A stretch of DNA of 64,000 bases, taken from CAWJMD01 sp963843835 (GTDB lineage Bacteria; Actinomycetota; Actinomycetes; Actinomycetales; CAWJMD01). The stretch covers positions 868,001 to 932,000 of the forward strand of contig CAWJMD010000001.1 in the NCBI GenBank assembly GCA_963843835.1, given 5' to 3'. A program made the translations under genes and the position numbers. Shown piece by piece: positions 20,069-28,613 of the stretch (position 1 is the stretch's first letter; each line of letters starts with the position of its first letter). The notes below the pieces were generated by a model. It saw only the letters and a list, made by a program, of their open reading frames with translations, was not told the origin of the DNA and did not search any database.

Positions 20069-20800
20069 TCACGGCGGCGGATGCAGCCGCTGTCCGGGCA
20101 GGAGCAGGTCGGGGTCCGCGCCGATCACCTCGCGGTTGGCCCCGTGCCAACGGGGCCACTCGGCGGCGATCTCGGCGTCACCCGCGTCCGGGCCCAGGTG
20201 ACGCGCGGCCAGGTCCCAGAGCGTGTCGCCGCGTCGTACCACCACCTCGTCGTCGGCCGCGAGATCAGCCCGCAGCGACCCCAGGACGGCGGTCTCGGCG
20301 CCAGGAGCGGTGCGGGGCGGCGAGGCCGGGGCCGCAGGGCGCCAGCCCGGGTCGACCGTCGTCGCTGCCGGGACGGCCGGGGCCCCCCATCCGGGGTCGA
20401 CCATGGAGGCCGCCGGCGTGGGTGCCGCGGCCACGGCCACCGGTGTCGTGCCGCCCGTCACGTGGGGCGTCGCGTCAGCCGCAGCGGGCAGGGCGCCGAC
20501 GCCCAGCACGGCGGCGACCAGCAGGTACACGGCGCCGGGGACGAGACGCGACCGGGGGCCACCGCCCAGCGCGGCCGAGAGGGCCACCAGGGCCCCGACG
20601 GCCAGCCACGTGGCGACGAGGGCACCGCCGACGGCCGCGGCCAGGACCACGACCTCGTCGACCCGGACCGCACCCGGGGCGCCGGCGGTCATCCCCGTCC
20701 GGGACGACCAGGCCACGCGCGCGAGCGCCACGGCGACCCCCAGCAGCAGCCCTGCACCGGCGACCACGCCGGAGGTCCGGGTGACGGCGATCCCTCTCAT
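20069..20800 (-). CDS. LysM domain membrane protein
   Basis: 243 residues with a short basic start, three hydrophobic segments (about 10-30, 48-75 and 88-105), and an Ala/Pro linker holding 'MVDPGWGAP' and 'TVDPGWRPA'. A C-terminal LysM domain begins 'VVVRRGDTLWDLAARHLG' near residue 188 and ends 'LLLPGQRLHPPP'. LysM binds peptidoglycan N-acetylglucosamine chains, so the protein probably links membrane and wall. The start codon lies 8 bases after a TAATCT-like hexamer. It is transcribed away from the 20930 gene across an AT-rich spacer. Confidence 0.87.
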   Translation of the reverse strand: MRGIAVTRTSGVVAGAGLLLGVAVALARVAWSSRTGMTAGAPGAVRVDEVVVLAAAVGGALVATWLAVGALVALSAALGGGPRSRLVPGAVYLLVAAVLGVGALPAAADATPHVTGGTTPVAVAAAPTPAASMVDPGWGAPAVPAATTVDPGWRPAAPASPPRTAPGAETAVLGSLRADLAADDEVVVRRGDTLWDLAARHLGPDAGDAEIAAEWPRWHGANREVIGADPDLLLPGQRLHPPP

Positions 20801-20929
20801 GGGAGCGAGATTAGCAGTTCAGTGCCGTTTGATGACATTAGCTATCAACAAGCATAGGTAGACGGCCTTCGGTGGATGCCGGGTAGAAGTCAGGGCCGCC
20901 ACGGTGGTCTGTGTCGTACGGTGACGCGC
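20801..20929. promoter_or_regulatory. AT-rich divergent promoter region
   Basis: This spacer is clearly less GC-rich than its surroundings, mainly 20810-20865. It contains the imperfect palindrome TTGATG-N8-TATCAA (20829-20848), whose left arm could also be a -35 box, and a TACGGT hexamer at 20917-20922 that ends 7 bases before the ATG at 20930. On the minus strand TAATCT lies 8 bases before the LysM start. Divergent control of the two genes is inferred. Confidence 0.4.
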
Positions 20930-21475
20930 ATGCGCTGGCAGTCGCTGTTCGACGACTTCGAGGCGCAGCTGGCTCGTCAGGATCGTCGGGAGCTGGAGGT
21001 GGAGGTCGCCGAGCGGAGCCGGGCCGAGCAGGCGACGGTCTCCCTGGCGGAACGGCTCCTGGCCCACGACGGTGCGCCGCTGCGCCTGGGGATCGGCACC
21101 GGCACGGTGGTCGGCCGGGTCGTCGAGGCGGCGCCCCAGTGGCTGGTCGTGGACGACGGCCGCGACGAGCTCCTCGTCCCGACCGCCGCCGTGGGCTCGG
21201 TCTCGGGGCTGGGTCGGGCGAGTGCCCTGCCGCCGGGGCAGGTGCTGCGGAGGCTCGGACTGGGACACGCCCTGCGGGCGCTCGCCCGGGACCGCGCGCC
21301 CGTCACCGTGACCTCGGCCGTGGGCGTCTTCACGGGCACGGTCGACCGCGTGGCGGCCGACCACCTCGACCTCGCCGAGCACCCTCTCGACGAGGCGCGC
21401 CGCGGTCCGGCGGTGCGATCCGTGGTGGCCCTGGCGTTCGACGGCCTGCTCACCGTCCGCGCCCGCCGACCCTGA
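20930..21475 (+). CDS. Conserved actinobacterial hypothetical protein
   Basis: 181 residues, soluble and acidic at the start ('MRWQSLFDDFEAQLARQDR'). An N-terminal helical part is followed by a beta-rich domain with two similar strands: 'GTGTVVGRVVEAAPQWLVVDD' split across 58-78, and 'VGVFTGTVDRVAADHLDLAEH' near 137-157. The two resemble each other, suggesting a duplicated small barrel. I recognise it as a conserved neighbour of the BldC-type gene in Micrococcales but know no function. The ATG at 20930 fits the TACGGT hexamer; a frame from 20876 extends into the promoter and was not used. Confidence 0.7.
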   Translation: MRWQSLFDDFEAQLARQDRRELEVEVAERSRAEQATVSLAERLLAHDGAPLRLGIGTGTVVGRVVEAAPQWLVVDDGRDELLVPTAAVGSVSGLGRASALPPGQVLRRLGLGHALRALARDRAPVTVTSAVGVFTGTVDRVAADHLDLAEHPLDEARRGPAVRSVVALAFDGLLTVRARRP

Positions 21476-21490
21476 GGACGGGCTGCCCGG

Positions 21491-21724
21491 TCAGACCTCC
21501 GCGTCGGCCTCGACGTCGAGCTTGCCGGCCTCCACGTGGGCACGCGTCTCGGCGTACTTCTGCTGGATGTACTCCTCCAGCGCGGTGGTCTCGATGCGCC
21601 ACTGCCCGCGGCCGCCGACCTTGATGGCCGGCAGCTCTCCCGACCTGACCAGCGCGTAGGCCTGGGCGGACGAGACGTTGAGGATCTCTGCGACGTCCGT
21701 GAGGGGGAGAAACCTGTGCGCCAT
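21491..21724 (-). CDS. BldC-type excisionase-family HTH protein
   Basis: 77 residues. The core 'RFLPLTDVAEILNVSSAQA' followed by 'ALVRSGELPAIKVGGRGQWR' is the MerR/excisionase (HTH_17) fold with its wing, as in Streptomyces BldC, which binds DNA as a head-to-tail oligomer and times development. A charged tail of about 20 residues follows. The ATG at 21724 has GGAGGG before it. It converges on the 20930 gene, 15 bases apart, and is divergent from the SAF-domain gene, which it could regulate. Confidence 0.85.
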   Translation of the reverse strand: MAHRFLPLTDVAEILNVSSAQAYALVRSGELPAIKVGGRGQWRIETTALEEYIQQKYAETRAHVEAGKLDVEADAEV

Positions 21725-21875
21725 GAGCCCTCCAGCAGATCGAGCCGGACCGCCGGTCGTCGCTCCGAACGGGTATTCGACAGTTTGGCACACGTGGCGT
21801 TGAGTTGGGCGACAGAAGGGGCATCTGTGGGAGCCTCTTGCCGACTGGGTCGGAACGCCGGTCATCTGGGGATGA

Positions 21876-21904
21876 TTGATTGGTGTAACGGGTGGTTGTA
21901 GCAG
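21876..21904 (+). promoter_or_regulatory. Candidate promoter of SAF/ATPase genes
   Basis: TTGATT (21876-21881), a 17-base spacer, and TAGCAG (21899-21904) form a plausible sigma-70-type promoter about 58 bases before the SAF gene start. The surrounding 21860-21910 is less GC-rich than nearby coding DNA. No other feature is visible in 21725-21961. Confidence 0.4.
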
Positions 21905-21961
21905 AATAAGGTGTTCGTGCTGGTCTGCTCTGCGAGGCCGCACACCGGAACGGGGGATGCG

Positions 21962-22629
21962 TTGAGCTCGACGACCGCGACGAGGGACCTGCCGGCCACC
22001 GCCGCGTCGCGGCTGCGCCCGCCCTCCTGGAAGGATCCTCGGCTGCTGGTCGGCGTGCTGCTGGTCGTCGGCTCGGTGGTCGCTCGGGGCACGGCTGGTC
22101 TAGGCGGCCGACCGGACCGAGCCGTACTTCGCGGCCGCGCACGCACTCACGCCCGGGGACCGGGTCGGTCCCGACGACGTCGCGGTCGTCCGCTTGACGA
22201 TGCAGGAGGCCGACCGCACCTACCTGTCCGCTGCCACGGCCCTCCCGAGGGCCTGGTGGCGGTGCGAACCGTCGGGGAGGGTGAGCTCGTGCCGCGAGGC
22301 GGCGTCGGGGCCGCCGCGGACCTGGGCGTCCAGCCGGTCGGGGTACCCGTCGAGGGCGCGCTTCCCGCAGGGCTGGTGAAGGGCGCCGTCGGTGGACGTG
22401 TGGGTGGCCGCACCCGATCCCGACCGCGCCGGGTGCCTTCCTGCCGCCCGAACGGCTGGTGGAGGGTGCGGAGGTGGCCGAGGTGGCCGAGTCCGGGCAG
22501 GCGCTCGGGGCCGCGGCGGCAGCACCGTCCAGGTGCTGGTCGGGCCCGGGGCCCTGCGGGAGGTGCTGGGAGCCCTCGCGAACGACGCGGCCGTCGCGCT
22601 CGGTGCTCGCGCCGGGCCGAGGCGGCTGA
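21962..22629 (+). pseudogene. SAF domain protein, CpaB-like (multiple frameshifts)
   Basis: Repair of at least six one-base shifts gives one protein of about 220 residues: an N-terminal helix 'LLVGVLLVVGSVVA', then 'AADRTEPYFAAAHALTPGD', 'VAVVRLTMQEADRTYLSAA', 'EGLVAVRTVGEGELVPRGG', 'VPVEGALPAGLVKGAVVDVW' and 'ALREVLGALANDAAVAL'. This is the membrane-anchored SAF domain arrangement of CpaB/FlgA-type proteins. An in-frame TAG occurs near 22112. A TTG start at 21962 is used; no ATG fits. The downstream ATPase starts five bases later. Decay and sequence error are both possible, but every conserved block is still present. Confidence 0.68.
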
Positions 22630-22633
22630 CGCG

Positions 22634-23965
22634 GTGCAGGCCTGCCCGGTGCTCATCGCCGTGACCGGCGCGTGGGAGGCGCCGCTGGTCGCCTCCGTCG
22701 AGTCGGCGCAGGGGTACCGTCACGGTGTCCGACGCTGCGCCGACCTCGCCGACCTCCTCGCCGGCGCAGCCGGTGGTCGGGCACGGGCAGCCCTCGTCTC
22801 CGCCGACCTGCGCGGCCTGGACCGCGAGGCCGTCACCCGCCTGCGCCAGAGCGGCCTCGCCGTCGTAGGCGTCGCGACGCCCGGGCTCAGCGAGCACGTC
22901 GAGCACCTGCTGGCGCTCGGCGTGGCGGACGTGCTGGCGGCAGACGCGGACCCGGGCGAGGTCGAGCGCGTCGTCACGGCCGCGGTGTCCGCGGGACCGG
23001 CGCCGTCGGTCGCGTCGCCCGCCGACCCCGCGCTGGCCGTCGACACCGCGCGGTGGTCCCCGGCGGAGGGCGGGCCCGCGCCGGGAGCAGGCCGAGCGTC
23101 TGCCGACGGCACTGGACTGGGGCCGCGTCGTGGCGGTGTGGGGCCCGGTCGGCTCACCCGGCAGGACCACGGTCGCTGTCACCCTCGCCGCCGAGCTGGC
23201 CGCGCTCGGCGAGCCCGCCCTCCTCGTGGACGCGGACACGTACGGCGCCAGCATCGGCCAGGCACTCGGCGTGCTCGACGAGGCACCCGGCCTCGCCGCC
23301 GCCTGCCGGGCGGCGTCGACCGGATCGCTGGACCGCGAGATGCTGGCACGCCTGGCCCCGATCCGTCTCGCCCGGCCTGCGGGTGCTGACCGGCATCACG
23401 CGCGCCGACCGCTGGCCGGAGCTGTCGGTGTCGGCGCTCGAGGTCGTCTGGGAGATGAGCCGGTCCGTCGCCGACTGGACGGTCGTGGACACCGGGTTCT
23501 GCCTGGAGCGCGACGAGGAGCTCAGCTACGACACCCGCGCCCCCCGGCGCAACGGGGCCACGCTGTCGGCGCTCGAGTCCGCGGAGGTGGTCGTCGCGGT
23601 GGGGTCCGCGGACCCGGTCGGCCTGCAGCGCCTCGTCCGCGGCCTGGGTGAGCTCGTCCGACGTCCTCGGGACGGTGACGCCGAGGGTCGTGGTGACGCG
23701 GTCGCGCGCAGGCGCCGTGGGCACGTCCCCCGACCGGCGCGTGCGCGACGCCCTGCAGCGCTACGCCGGGGTGCCGGCGGTCACGGTGGTCCCGGACGAC
23801 CGGGCGGCCCTCGACTCCGCGATGCTCGCCGGGCGCTCGCTGACCGAGCAGCAGCCGTACTCGCTGGCGCGTCAGGTGCTCACCGAGCTCGCGCTCGACC
23901 TGTCCGGGAGGACGAGTGGACGTCGGAGGCGCGCGCGCAGGGCCGCGGGGGGCGCGGCACAATGA
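22634..23965 (+). pseudogene. CpaE/MinD-like ATPase (three frameshifts)
   Basis: Repair gives about 440 residues: a receiver-like N-terminal domain ('VLIAVTGAWEAPLVASVES', 'LAVVGVATPGLSEHVEHLL'), then a deviant Walker P-loop region 'VAVWGPVGSPGRTTVAVTL', the strand 'ALLVDADTYGASIGQALGV', 'WTVVDTGFCLERDEELSYD' and 'AEVVVAVGSADPVGLQRLV'. This is the CpaE/MinD-type organisation seen with Flp (Tad) pilus genes and, in Micrococcales, with orphan SAF genes. Frame changes lie near 23090, 23375 and 23655. GTG start at 22634. No other tad genes are in the window. The HAD gene begins five bases after its stop. Confidence 0.72.
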
Positions 23966-23969
23966 CGGG

Positions 23970-24638
23970 GTGACGACGAACGGCGCGAGCCCGCCCGAGG
24001 TGGTGCCCCGGGCGCTGGTCGTGGACTGGGGCGGCGTGCTCACCGTCGCCCTCCCTGCGGCCATCCGGTCGTGGGCGGAGGCGGAGGGCGTCGACCTCGA
24101 GACCTACCGGACCGTCCTGGTCGACTGGGGATTCGGCCCCGACCACACCGGGCCGGCCGCCGCGCTCGAGCGGGGTGAGCTGACCGCGGCCGCCTTCGAG
24201 ACGCTGCTGGCCGAGGAGTTCGGCCGGCGGGGGACCTCGGTCGTCGGCGACGGGCTGCTGCGGCGGATGCTCGCCGGCCTGGACGAACCCGAGCCGCGGA
24301 TGTTCGAGGTGGTGCGACGCGCGCGTGCCGCGGGTCTGGCGACCGGCCTGCTCTCCAACTCCTGGGGCAACGGCTACGACCGGCGTGGATGGGACGAGCT
24401 CTTCGACGCGGTCGTCATCTCGGGCGAGGTGGGCATGCGCAAGCCGGAGCCGAGGATCTTCGAGCACGCCGCGTCCCTGCTCGGCCTCCCGCTGCACGCC
24501 TGCCTGTTGGTGGACGACCTCGAGCGCAACGTGGACGGTGCCCGGTCCACCGGCATGTCGGCGGTCCTGCACCGCGACGTGGACGCAACCGTGGTGGAGC
24601 TGTCGCGGATGCTCGGGATCGACCTCTCGGGAGTCTGA
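23970..24638 (+). CDS. HAD-IA family hydrolase
   Basis: 222 residues. Motif I is 'LVVDWGGVLTV', so the usual DxD reads D-x-G and the second (acid/base) Asp is missing. Motif II is 'GLLSNSWGNG', motif III Lys lies in 'GMRKPEPRIF' and motif IV is 'CLLVDDLERNVDGA'. HAD-IA enzymes hydrolyse small phosphate esters or halides. The D-x-G form is common in actinobacterial proteins of this type, some related to the epoxide hydrolase N-terminal domain, and may be weakly active or have another activity. GTG start at 23970. Confidence 0.88.
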   Translation: MTTNGASPPEVVPRALVVDWGGVLTVALPAAIRSWAEAEGVDLETYRTVLVDWGFGPDHTGPAAALERGELTAAAFETLLAEEFGRRGTSVVGDGLLRRMLAGLDEPEPRMFEVVRRARAAGLATGLLSNSWGNGYDRRGWDELFDAVVISGEVGMRKPEPRIFEHAASLLGLPLHACLLVDDLERNVDGARSTGMSAVLHRDVDATVVELSRMLGIDLSGV

Positions 24639-24701
24639 CCGGGTGCGTCCCTCGTGCACACGAGCAGGTGCAACTCGGTGCGAAATGGTAGGAATGCCCC
24701 C

Positions 24702-25424
24702 ATGCTTCCTGCCCAGAACGACCTCACGGTGCCCGCCACCGACTACGACGGCTTCGCGGACGCCTACTCGGCGGAGAACGAGTCCAGCCTGTTCAACGCG
24801 TACTACGAGCGACCCGAGATGCTCCGCCTCGCCGGCGACGTCTCCGGCCGCCGGATCCTCGACGCGGGCTGCGGATCCGGGCCGCTGTCGGAAGCGCTGA
24901 GCGCCAGGGGGGCCGCCGTCACCGGCTTCGACGCGAGCACAGCCATGGTCGACCTGGCCCGCCGGAGGCTGGGTGAGGACGCCGACCTGCACGTGGCGGA
25001 CCTCGGCGCGCCCCTGCCCTTCGCCGACGCCGAGTTCGATGACGTCGTCGCATCCCTCGTCCTGCACTACCTGGAGGACTGGGCGGGCGCCCTCGCCGAG
25101 CTGCGACGTGTGCTGAAGCCGGGTGGCCGCCTGATGGTCTCGGTCAATCACCCCGGCGCCTTCCCGATCGTGTATCCGAAGGCCGACTACTTCTCGCTGA
25201 CCAGGTACTCCGAGGACTACGACATGGACGGGCACAGTGTCGTCCTGACCTTCTGGCACCGACCACTGCACGCCATGGCAGATGCCTTCGCCGCCGCAGG
25301 GTTCCGCATCGCGACCGTCAGCGAACCGCCACCTGCCCCGGACACTCCCGCGGAGCTGCTCCCACCCACCATGAAGGGCCGGGCCTTCATGTGCTTCCTC
25401 TTCTTCGCCCTCGACGCCGTCTGA
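24702..25424 (+). CDS. SAM-dependent methyltransferase (class I)
   Basis: 240 residues, Methyltransf_11 type. Motif I 'RILDAGCGSGPLSEAL' binds S-adenosylmethionine; then 'VTGFDASTAMVDLARRRL' (the acidic residue after strand 2), 'LHVADLGAPLPFADAEFD', 'VVASLVLHYLEDW' and 'LRRVLKPGGRLMVSVNHP'. The substrate is not evident. The ATG at 24702 follows TAGGAAT by 6 bases, a possible leaderless promoter; an in-frame ATG at 24654 has no ribosome binding site. Isolated gene, followed by a hairpin terminator. Confidence 0.9.
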   Translation: MLPAQNDLTVPATDYDGFADAYSAENESSLFNAYYERPEMLRLAGDVSGRRILDAGCGSGPLSEALSARGAAVTGFDASTAMVDLARRRLGEDADLHVADLGAPLPFADAEFDDVVASLVLHYLEDWAGALAELRRVLKPGGRLMVSVNHPGAFPIVYPKADYFSLTRYSEDYDMDGHSVVLTFWHRPLHAMADAFAAAGFRIATVSEPPPAPDTPAELLPPTMKGRAFMCFLFFALDAV

Positions 25425-25426
25425 GA

Positions 25427-25444
25427 CCGGCCGCGAACGGCCGG
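25427..25444. terminator. Short hairpin between convergent genes
   Basis: CCGGCCG (25427-25433), loop CGAA, CGGCCGG (25438-25444): a perfect 7-bp stem with a stable tetraloop, three bases after the methyltransferase stop and 27 before the end of the convergent lipoprotein gene. There is no clear U-tract, as is usual at this GC content. Confidence 0.5.
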
Positions 25445-25470
25445 GCTGCATCAGCAGCGAGAGTGGTCGG

Positions 25471-26046
25471 TCAGCCGACCCGCACCTGCAGCAGCAGCCG
25501 CCCGGGCTGGTGCGCCTCGACGACGTACGTGCCCGGCGCTCCGCCGACGAGGTCGATCGGGACGGTCGCCCCGCCCGGGACGGTGCGCTCGACGTCGAAG
25601 CCGTGGACGTGCACGACGGTCGTGCGGTCGGCGCGGACGACCAGCCGCAGCTTCTGGCCGCGGGCCAGCGTGACCGTCGCCGGCGCCGGGGTGACGTCGG
25701 CGCCGGCGATCCTCACCTCGTAGGTGACGTCGGGGTTCCCGGACCCGCCTCCGGCCCCGCCGGCCGCGCCACCTGCGCCGCCCGGCGTCAGGGTCGCCGT
25801 CGGCAGGGTCTCGGTGGGGGTGACAGGGGTCGGGAGGGGCTCCGCAGTGCCGCTGATGGTGGCCCCCGGCTCGGTGCCCAGGACCTCCGGCTCGCTCGAC
25901 TCCGCCGCCCCCGACACCTGGCCGGTGGCGTCGCCCGTGGACCGTCCCGCGTCGCCGGAGCACCCGGTCAGGGCCAGTCCGAGGGCGAGCCCGATGGCCG
26001 CGACGGTGCGTCGGCGGGCGGGCAGGGGTGTCGTAGTGGCGATCAC
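25471..26046 (-). CDS. Putative lipoprotein with cupredoxin-like domain
   Basis: 191 residues. The signal peptide ends at a lipobox 'LALTGC' (Cys29). A low-complexity Gly/Thr/Pro linker (about 45-100) precedes a beta-sandwich of about 85 residues with 'ATVTLARGQKLRLVVRADRT', 'VVHVHGFDVERTV' and 'GTYVVEAHQPGRLLLQVRV'. The pattern resembles cupredoxin-type extracytoplasmic domains (HxHGFD and HQPG), and two or three His could bind metal, but the canonical Cu-binding Cys is absent. GTG start at 26046; the gene is divergent from the acyltransferase gene across a 66-base spacer. Confidence 0.75.
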   Translation of the reverse strand: MIATTTPLPARRRTVAAIGLALGLALTGCSGDAGRSTGDATGQVSGAAESSEPEVLGTEPGATISGTAEPLPTPVTPTETLPTATLTPGGAGGAAGGAGGGSGNPDVTYEVRIAGADVTPAPATVTLARGQKLRLVVRADRTTVVHVHGFDVERTVPGGATVPIDLVGGAPGTYVVEAHQPGRLLLQVRVG

Positions 26047-26112
26047 GGCGCCGAGTGTAGGTGGCGTGACACGATGGCCGACGTCCCGCCCCCGCCCAGT
26101 GAAGGAGCCCAG

Positions 26113-27558
26113 GTGTCCGACCGCCTGACCCCGCTGGACCTCTCCTTCCTGTACCTGGAGGAGCGGACGACGGTGATGCACGTCGGCTCGGCGATGATCT
26201 TCGACCCGCCCGAGGGCGGCTTCGACTTCGACGGCCTGCTGCGCCACATCGCCGCCCGTATCGCGTTCGTCCCACGGTTCCGGCAGCGCGTGCGCCAGGT
26301 GCCGGGCCGCCTCGCCAACCCCGTGTGGGTGGACGACGAGCGCTTCGACATCGGCTACCACGTGCGGCGCTCGGCGCTGCCGCGCCCTGGCACCGAGGGG
26401 CAGCTGCGCGAGCTCGTCGCCCGCCTCCAGTCCCGCCACCTCGACCGGGCGCGTCCGCTCTGGGAGGCCTACGTCGTCGAGGGGCTGGAGGACGGCCGCT
26501 TCGCGATCGTGACGAAGTCGCACCAGGCACTGGTGGACGGGATCAATGCCGTCGACCTCTCACAGGTCATGCTGGACGACACCCCGACCCCGACCCCCTC
26601 CCCTCCGGACACCTGGCACCCCAGCCGGGAGCCCTCGCTGGTGGAGCTCGTGACCGGTGCCGTGGCCGAGGCCGTCCGGCGCCCGACCCAGGTCGTGGAC
26701 ACCCTGCGCGCCGGCGTCGGCGACCTGCAGGCGACCGCCGACAAGGCGCTCGGTGCGCTCGGCGGGCTCGCGCTCGCGGCCCGGACCGCGACCAGCCCGG
26801 CCCCGGACTCACCGCTCAACGTCGAGATCGGTGAGCACCGCCGGTTCGGCACCGTCGTCACCGACCTCGAGGACTACCGGGCCGTGAGGGCGTTCCACGC
26901 GACGGGTGGGCGGCGCCGCTCCGGCAAGGGGGCGGCGACGGCGGGCGTGGCGATCTCGGTCAACGACGTGATCCTGGCGACGCTGACCGGCGCACTGCGC
27001 GAGTGGATGCTGGCCCGCGGGGCGCGCGTCACCCCGGAGACGACGCAGCGGGCGCTCGTTCCCGTGAGCGTGAGGTCGGACCCGGCCGAGGCGGGCGCCG
27101 CAGCGTCCACCGTCGAGTCGCACCTGGTCGACCTTCCTGTGGGCGAGCCGAACGCGACTGTGCGGCTGCAGCAGGTCGCCTACCAGATGAAGGCCCACGC
27201 GGACACGGGTCGTGCGGTGCCCGCGCGGCGGCTGGCTGACGTCGGCGGGTTCGCCCCTCCGACGCTGCACTCGCTGGGCGCGCGCGTGGCGAGCGGTCTG
27301 TCGCGGCGCGTCTTCAACCTCGTGATCACGAACGTCCCGGGACCCCAGCACCCCCTGTACGCGGCGGGCGCGCAGCTCGTCGCGGGCTACCCGGTGATCC
27401 CGCTCGCGAAGGGGCAGGGGCTCGCGATCGGCCTGACGTCGTACCAGGGGCAGGTCTTCTACGGCCTGAACGCCGACCGGGAGGCCCTGCCGGACCTGGA
27501 CGTGCTGGGGCAGTGCGTCGTGGAGTCGCTGGCCGAGCTCCGGGACACGGTGCGGTGA
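26113..27558 (+). CDS. WS/DGAT family wax ester synthase/diacylglycerol acyltransferase
   Basis: 481 residues. N-terminal 'LTPLDLSFLYLEERTTVMHV' and late 'FNLVITNVPGPQHPLYAAGA' plus 'GLAIGLTSYQGQVFYGLNAD' define the bifunctional WS/DGAT family, which transfers acyl-CoA to diacylglycerol or fatty alcohol. The catalytic HHxxxDG motif here reads HQALVDG (137-143): the second, catalytic His is Gln. Activity is therefore uncertain. The GTG at 26113 follows GAAGGAG by 6 bases and is preferred over the ATG at 26073. It overlaps the patatin gene by four bases, so both probably act on neutral lipids. Confidence 0.9.
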   Translation: MSDRLTPLDLSFLYLEERTTVMHVGSAMIFDPPEGGFDFDGLLRHIAARIAFVPRFRQRVRQVPGRLANPVWVDDERFDIGYHVRRSALPRPGTEGQLRELVARLQSRHLDRARPLWEAYVVEGLEDGRFAIVTKSHQALVDGINAVDLSQVMLDDTPTPTPSPPDTWHPSREPSLVELVTGAVAEAVRRPTQVVDTLRAGVGDLQATADKALGALGGLALAARTATSPAPDSPLNVEIGEHRRFGTVVTDLEDYRAVRAFHATGGRRRSGKGAATAGVAISVNDVILATLTGALREWMLARGARVTPETTQRALVPVSVRSDPAEAGAAASTVESHLVDLPVGEPNATVRLQQVAYQMKAHADTGRAVPARRLADVGGFAPPTLHSLGARVASGLSRRVFNLVITNVPGPQHPLYAAGAQLVAGYPVIPLAKGQGLAIGLTSYQGQVFYGLNADREALPDLDVLGQCVVESLAELRDTVR

Positions 27559-28613
27559 GCGCGGCGACGTCCGCACCGCGTCGACGCTGGGGTCTCGTCC
27601 TCGGCGGCGGGGGCGTGCTCGGCGGGGCCTGGATGGTCGGGGCCCTCACGGCGCTGCAGGAGGTGCACGGCCTGGACCCCCGCAGGGCCGACCTGCTGGT
27701 CGGCACCTCGGCAGGGTCGGTGACCGCCGCCCTGCTCGGTGCGGGGGTCAGCGTGGGTGAGCTGGCCGCCCACCAGCTCGGCGAGCCCTCCAGGTCCGGC
27801 CCGCTCGCCCGCATCGGCTGGGACTACGAGACGGCCACCGGCGGCTCACGGCCGCCGCGTCCGCGGTGGGGGCTGGGCTCGGCCGGCCTGGTCACCCAGG
27901 GTGCCGGTCGCCTGCGGCAGCTGCCCCCCACAGCGGTGCTCTCCGCGCTGATGCCGGAGGGACGTGGCTCGCTCGAGATGGTGGGCCGACTCGTGCAGGC
28001 GGTCCAGGACGAGATCGGGGCGCCCGCCGGTGGCTGGTCGCCCCACGCCGGGGTCCGCGCCGTCGCCATGGACTTCGAGTCGGGTCGGCGCGTCGTGTTC
28101 GGCGCCCCCGTCAGCCCGCCGGCGGCGCTGGCCGAGGCCGTGATGGCGTCGTGCGCGGTGCCCGGGTGGTACTCGCCCGTCTCCATCCACGGGGTGCGCT
28201 ACATCGACGGCGGGGCGTCGTCCTCGACCAACATCGACGTGGCCGCCGGGGAGGGGCTGGACGAGATCTTCGTCCTCGCGCCGACCGTGTCGTTCTCGAT
28301 GGACCACCCGACCGCCGCCGCGGCGCGGATGGAGCGGGCCTGGCGCCAGCGCGTCACCCGCCGGGCCCTGCGCGAGGTGGCCAAGGTGCACGGCGCAGGC
28401 ACCGACGTCACCGTGCTCGGGCCCGGCCCGCAGGACCTCGAGGCGATCGGCTTCAACCTGATGGACGTGTCACGACGACGTCAGGTCCTCGACACCTCGC
28501 TGGTCACCACGCGAGCGGCCCTGCAGGACCCCGAGGAGCTGGAGGCACTGATGGCGGCTGAGCCGGACGAGGCCGAGGGCGTCGACGACGCTCCGGACCG
28601 GGGGGTGGTCTGA
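27555..28613 (+). CDS. Patatin-like phospholipase
   Basis: 352 residues. Oxyanion-hole loop 'GLVLGGGGVLGGAW', nucleophile elbow 'VGTSAGS' with Ser52, and catalytic Asp in 'YIDGGASSSTN' (D218) give the patatin Ser-Asp dyad. Patatins hydrolyse acyl ester bonds of phospholipids or neutral lipids. No signal peptide is visible, so it is cytoplasmic. GTG start overlaps the acyltransferase stop as GTGA, and its stop shares a base with the next ATG, forming a three-gene coupled operon of lipid synthesis and breakdown. Confidence 0.93.
   Translation: MSAATSAPRRRWGLVLGGGGVLGGAWMVGALTALQEVHGLDPRRADLLVGTSAGSVTAALLGAGVSVGELAAHQLGEPSRSGPLARIGWDYETATGGSRPPRPRWGLGSAGLVTQGAGRLRQLPPTAVLSALMPEGRGSLEMVGRLVQAVQDEIGAPAGGWSPHAGVRAVAMDFESGRRVVFGAPVSPPAALAEAVMASCAVPGWYSPVSIHGVRYIDGGASSSTNIDVAAGEGLDEIFVLAPTVSFSMDHPTAAAARMERAWRQRVTRRALREVAKVHGAGTDVTVLGPGPQDLEAIGFNLMDVSRRRQVLDTSLVTTRAALQDPEELEALMAAEPDEAEGVDDAPDRGVV

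Noticed and set aside
25480..26112. Long N-terminal extension of the WS/DGAT protein
   Set aside because: The extension overlaps the divergent lipoprotein gene antisense; GAAGGAG before the GTG at 26113 marks the start.
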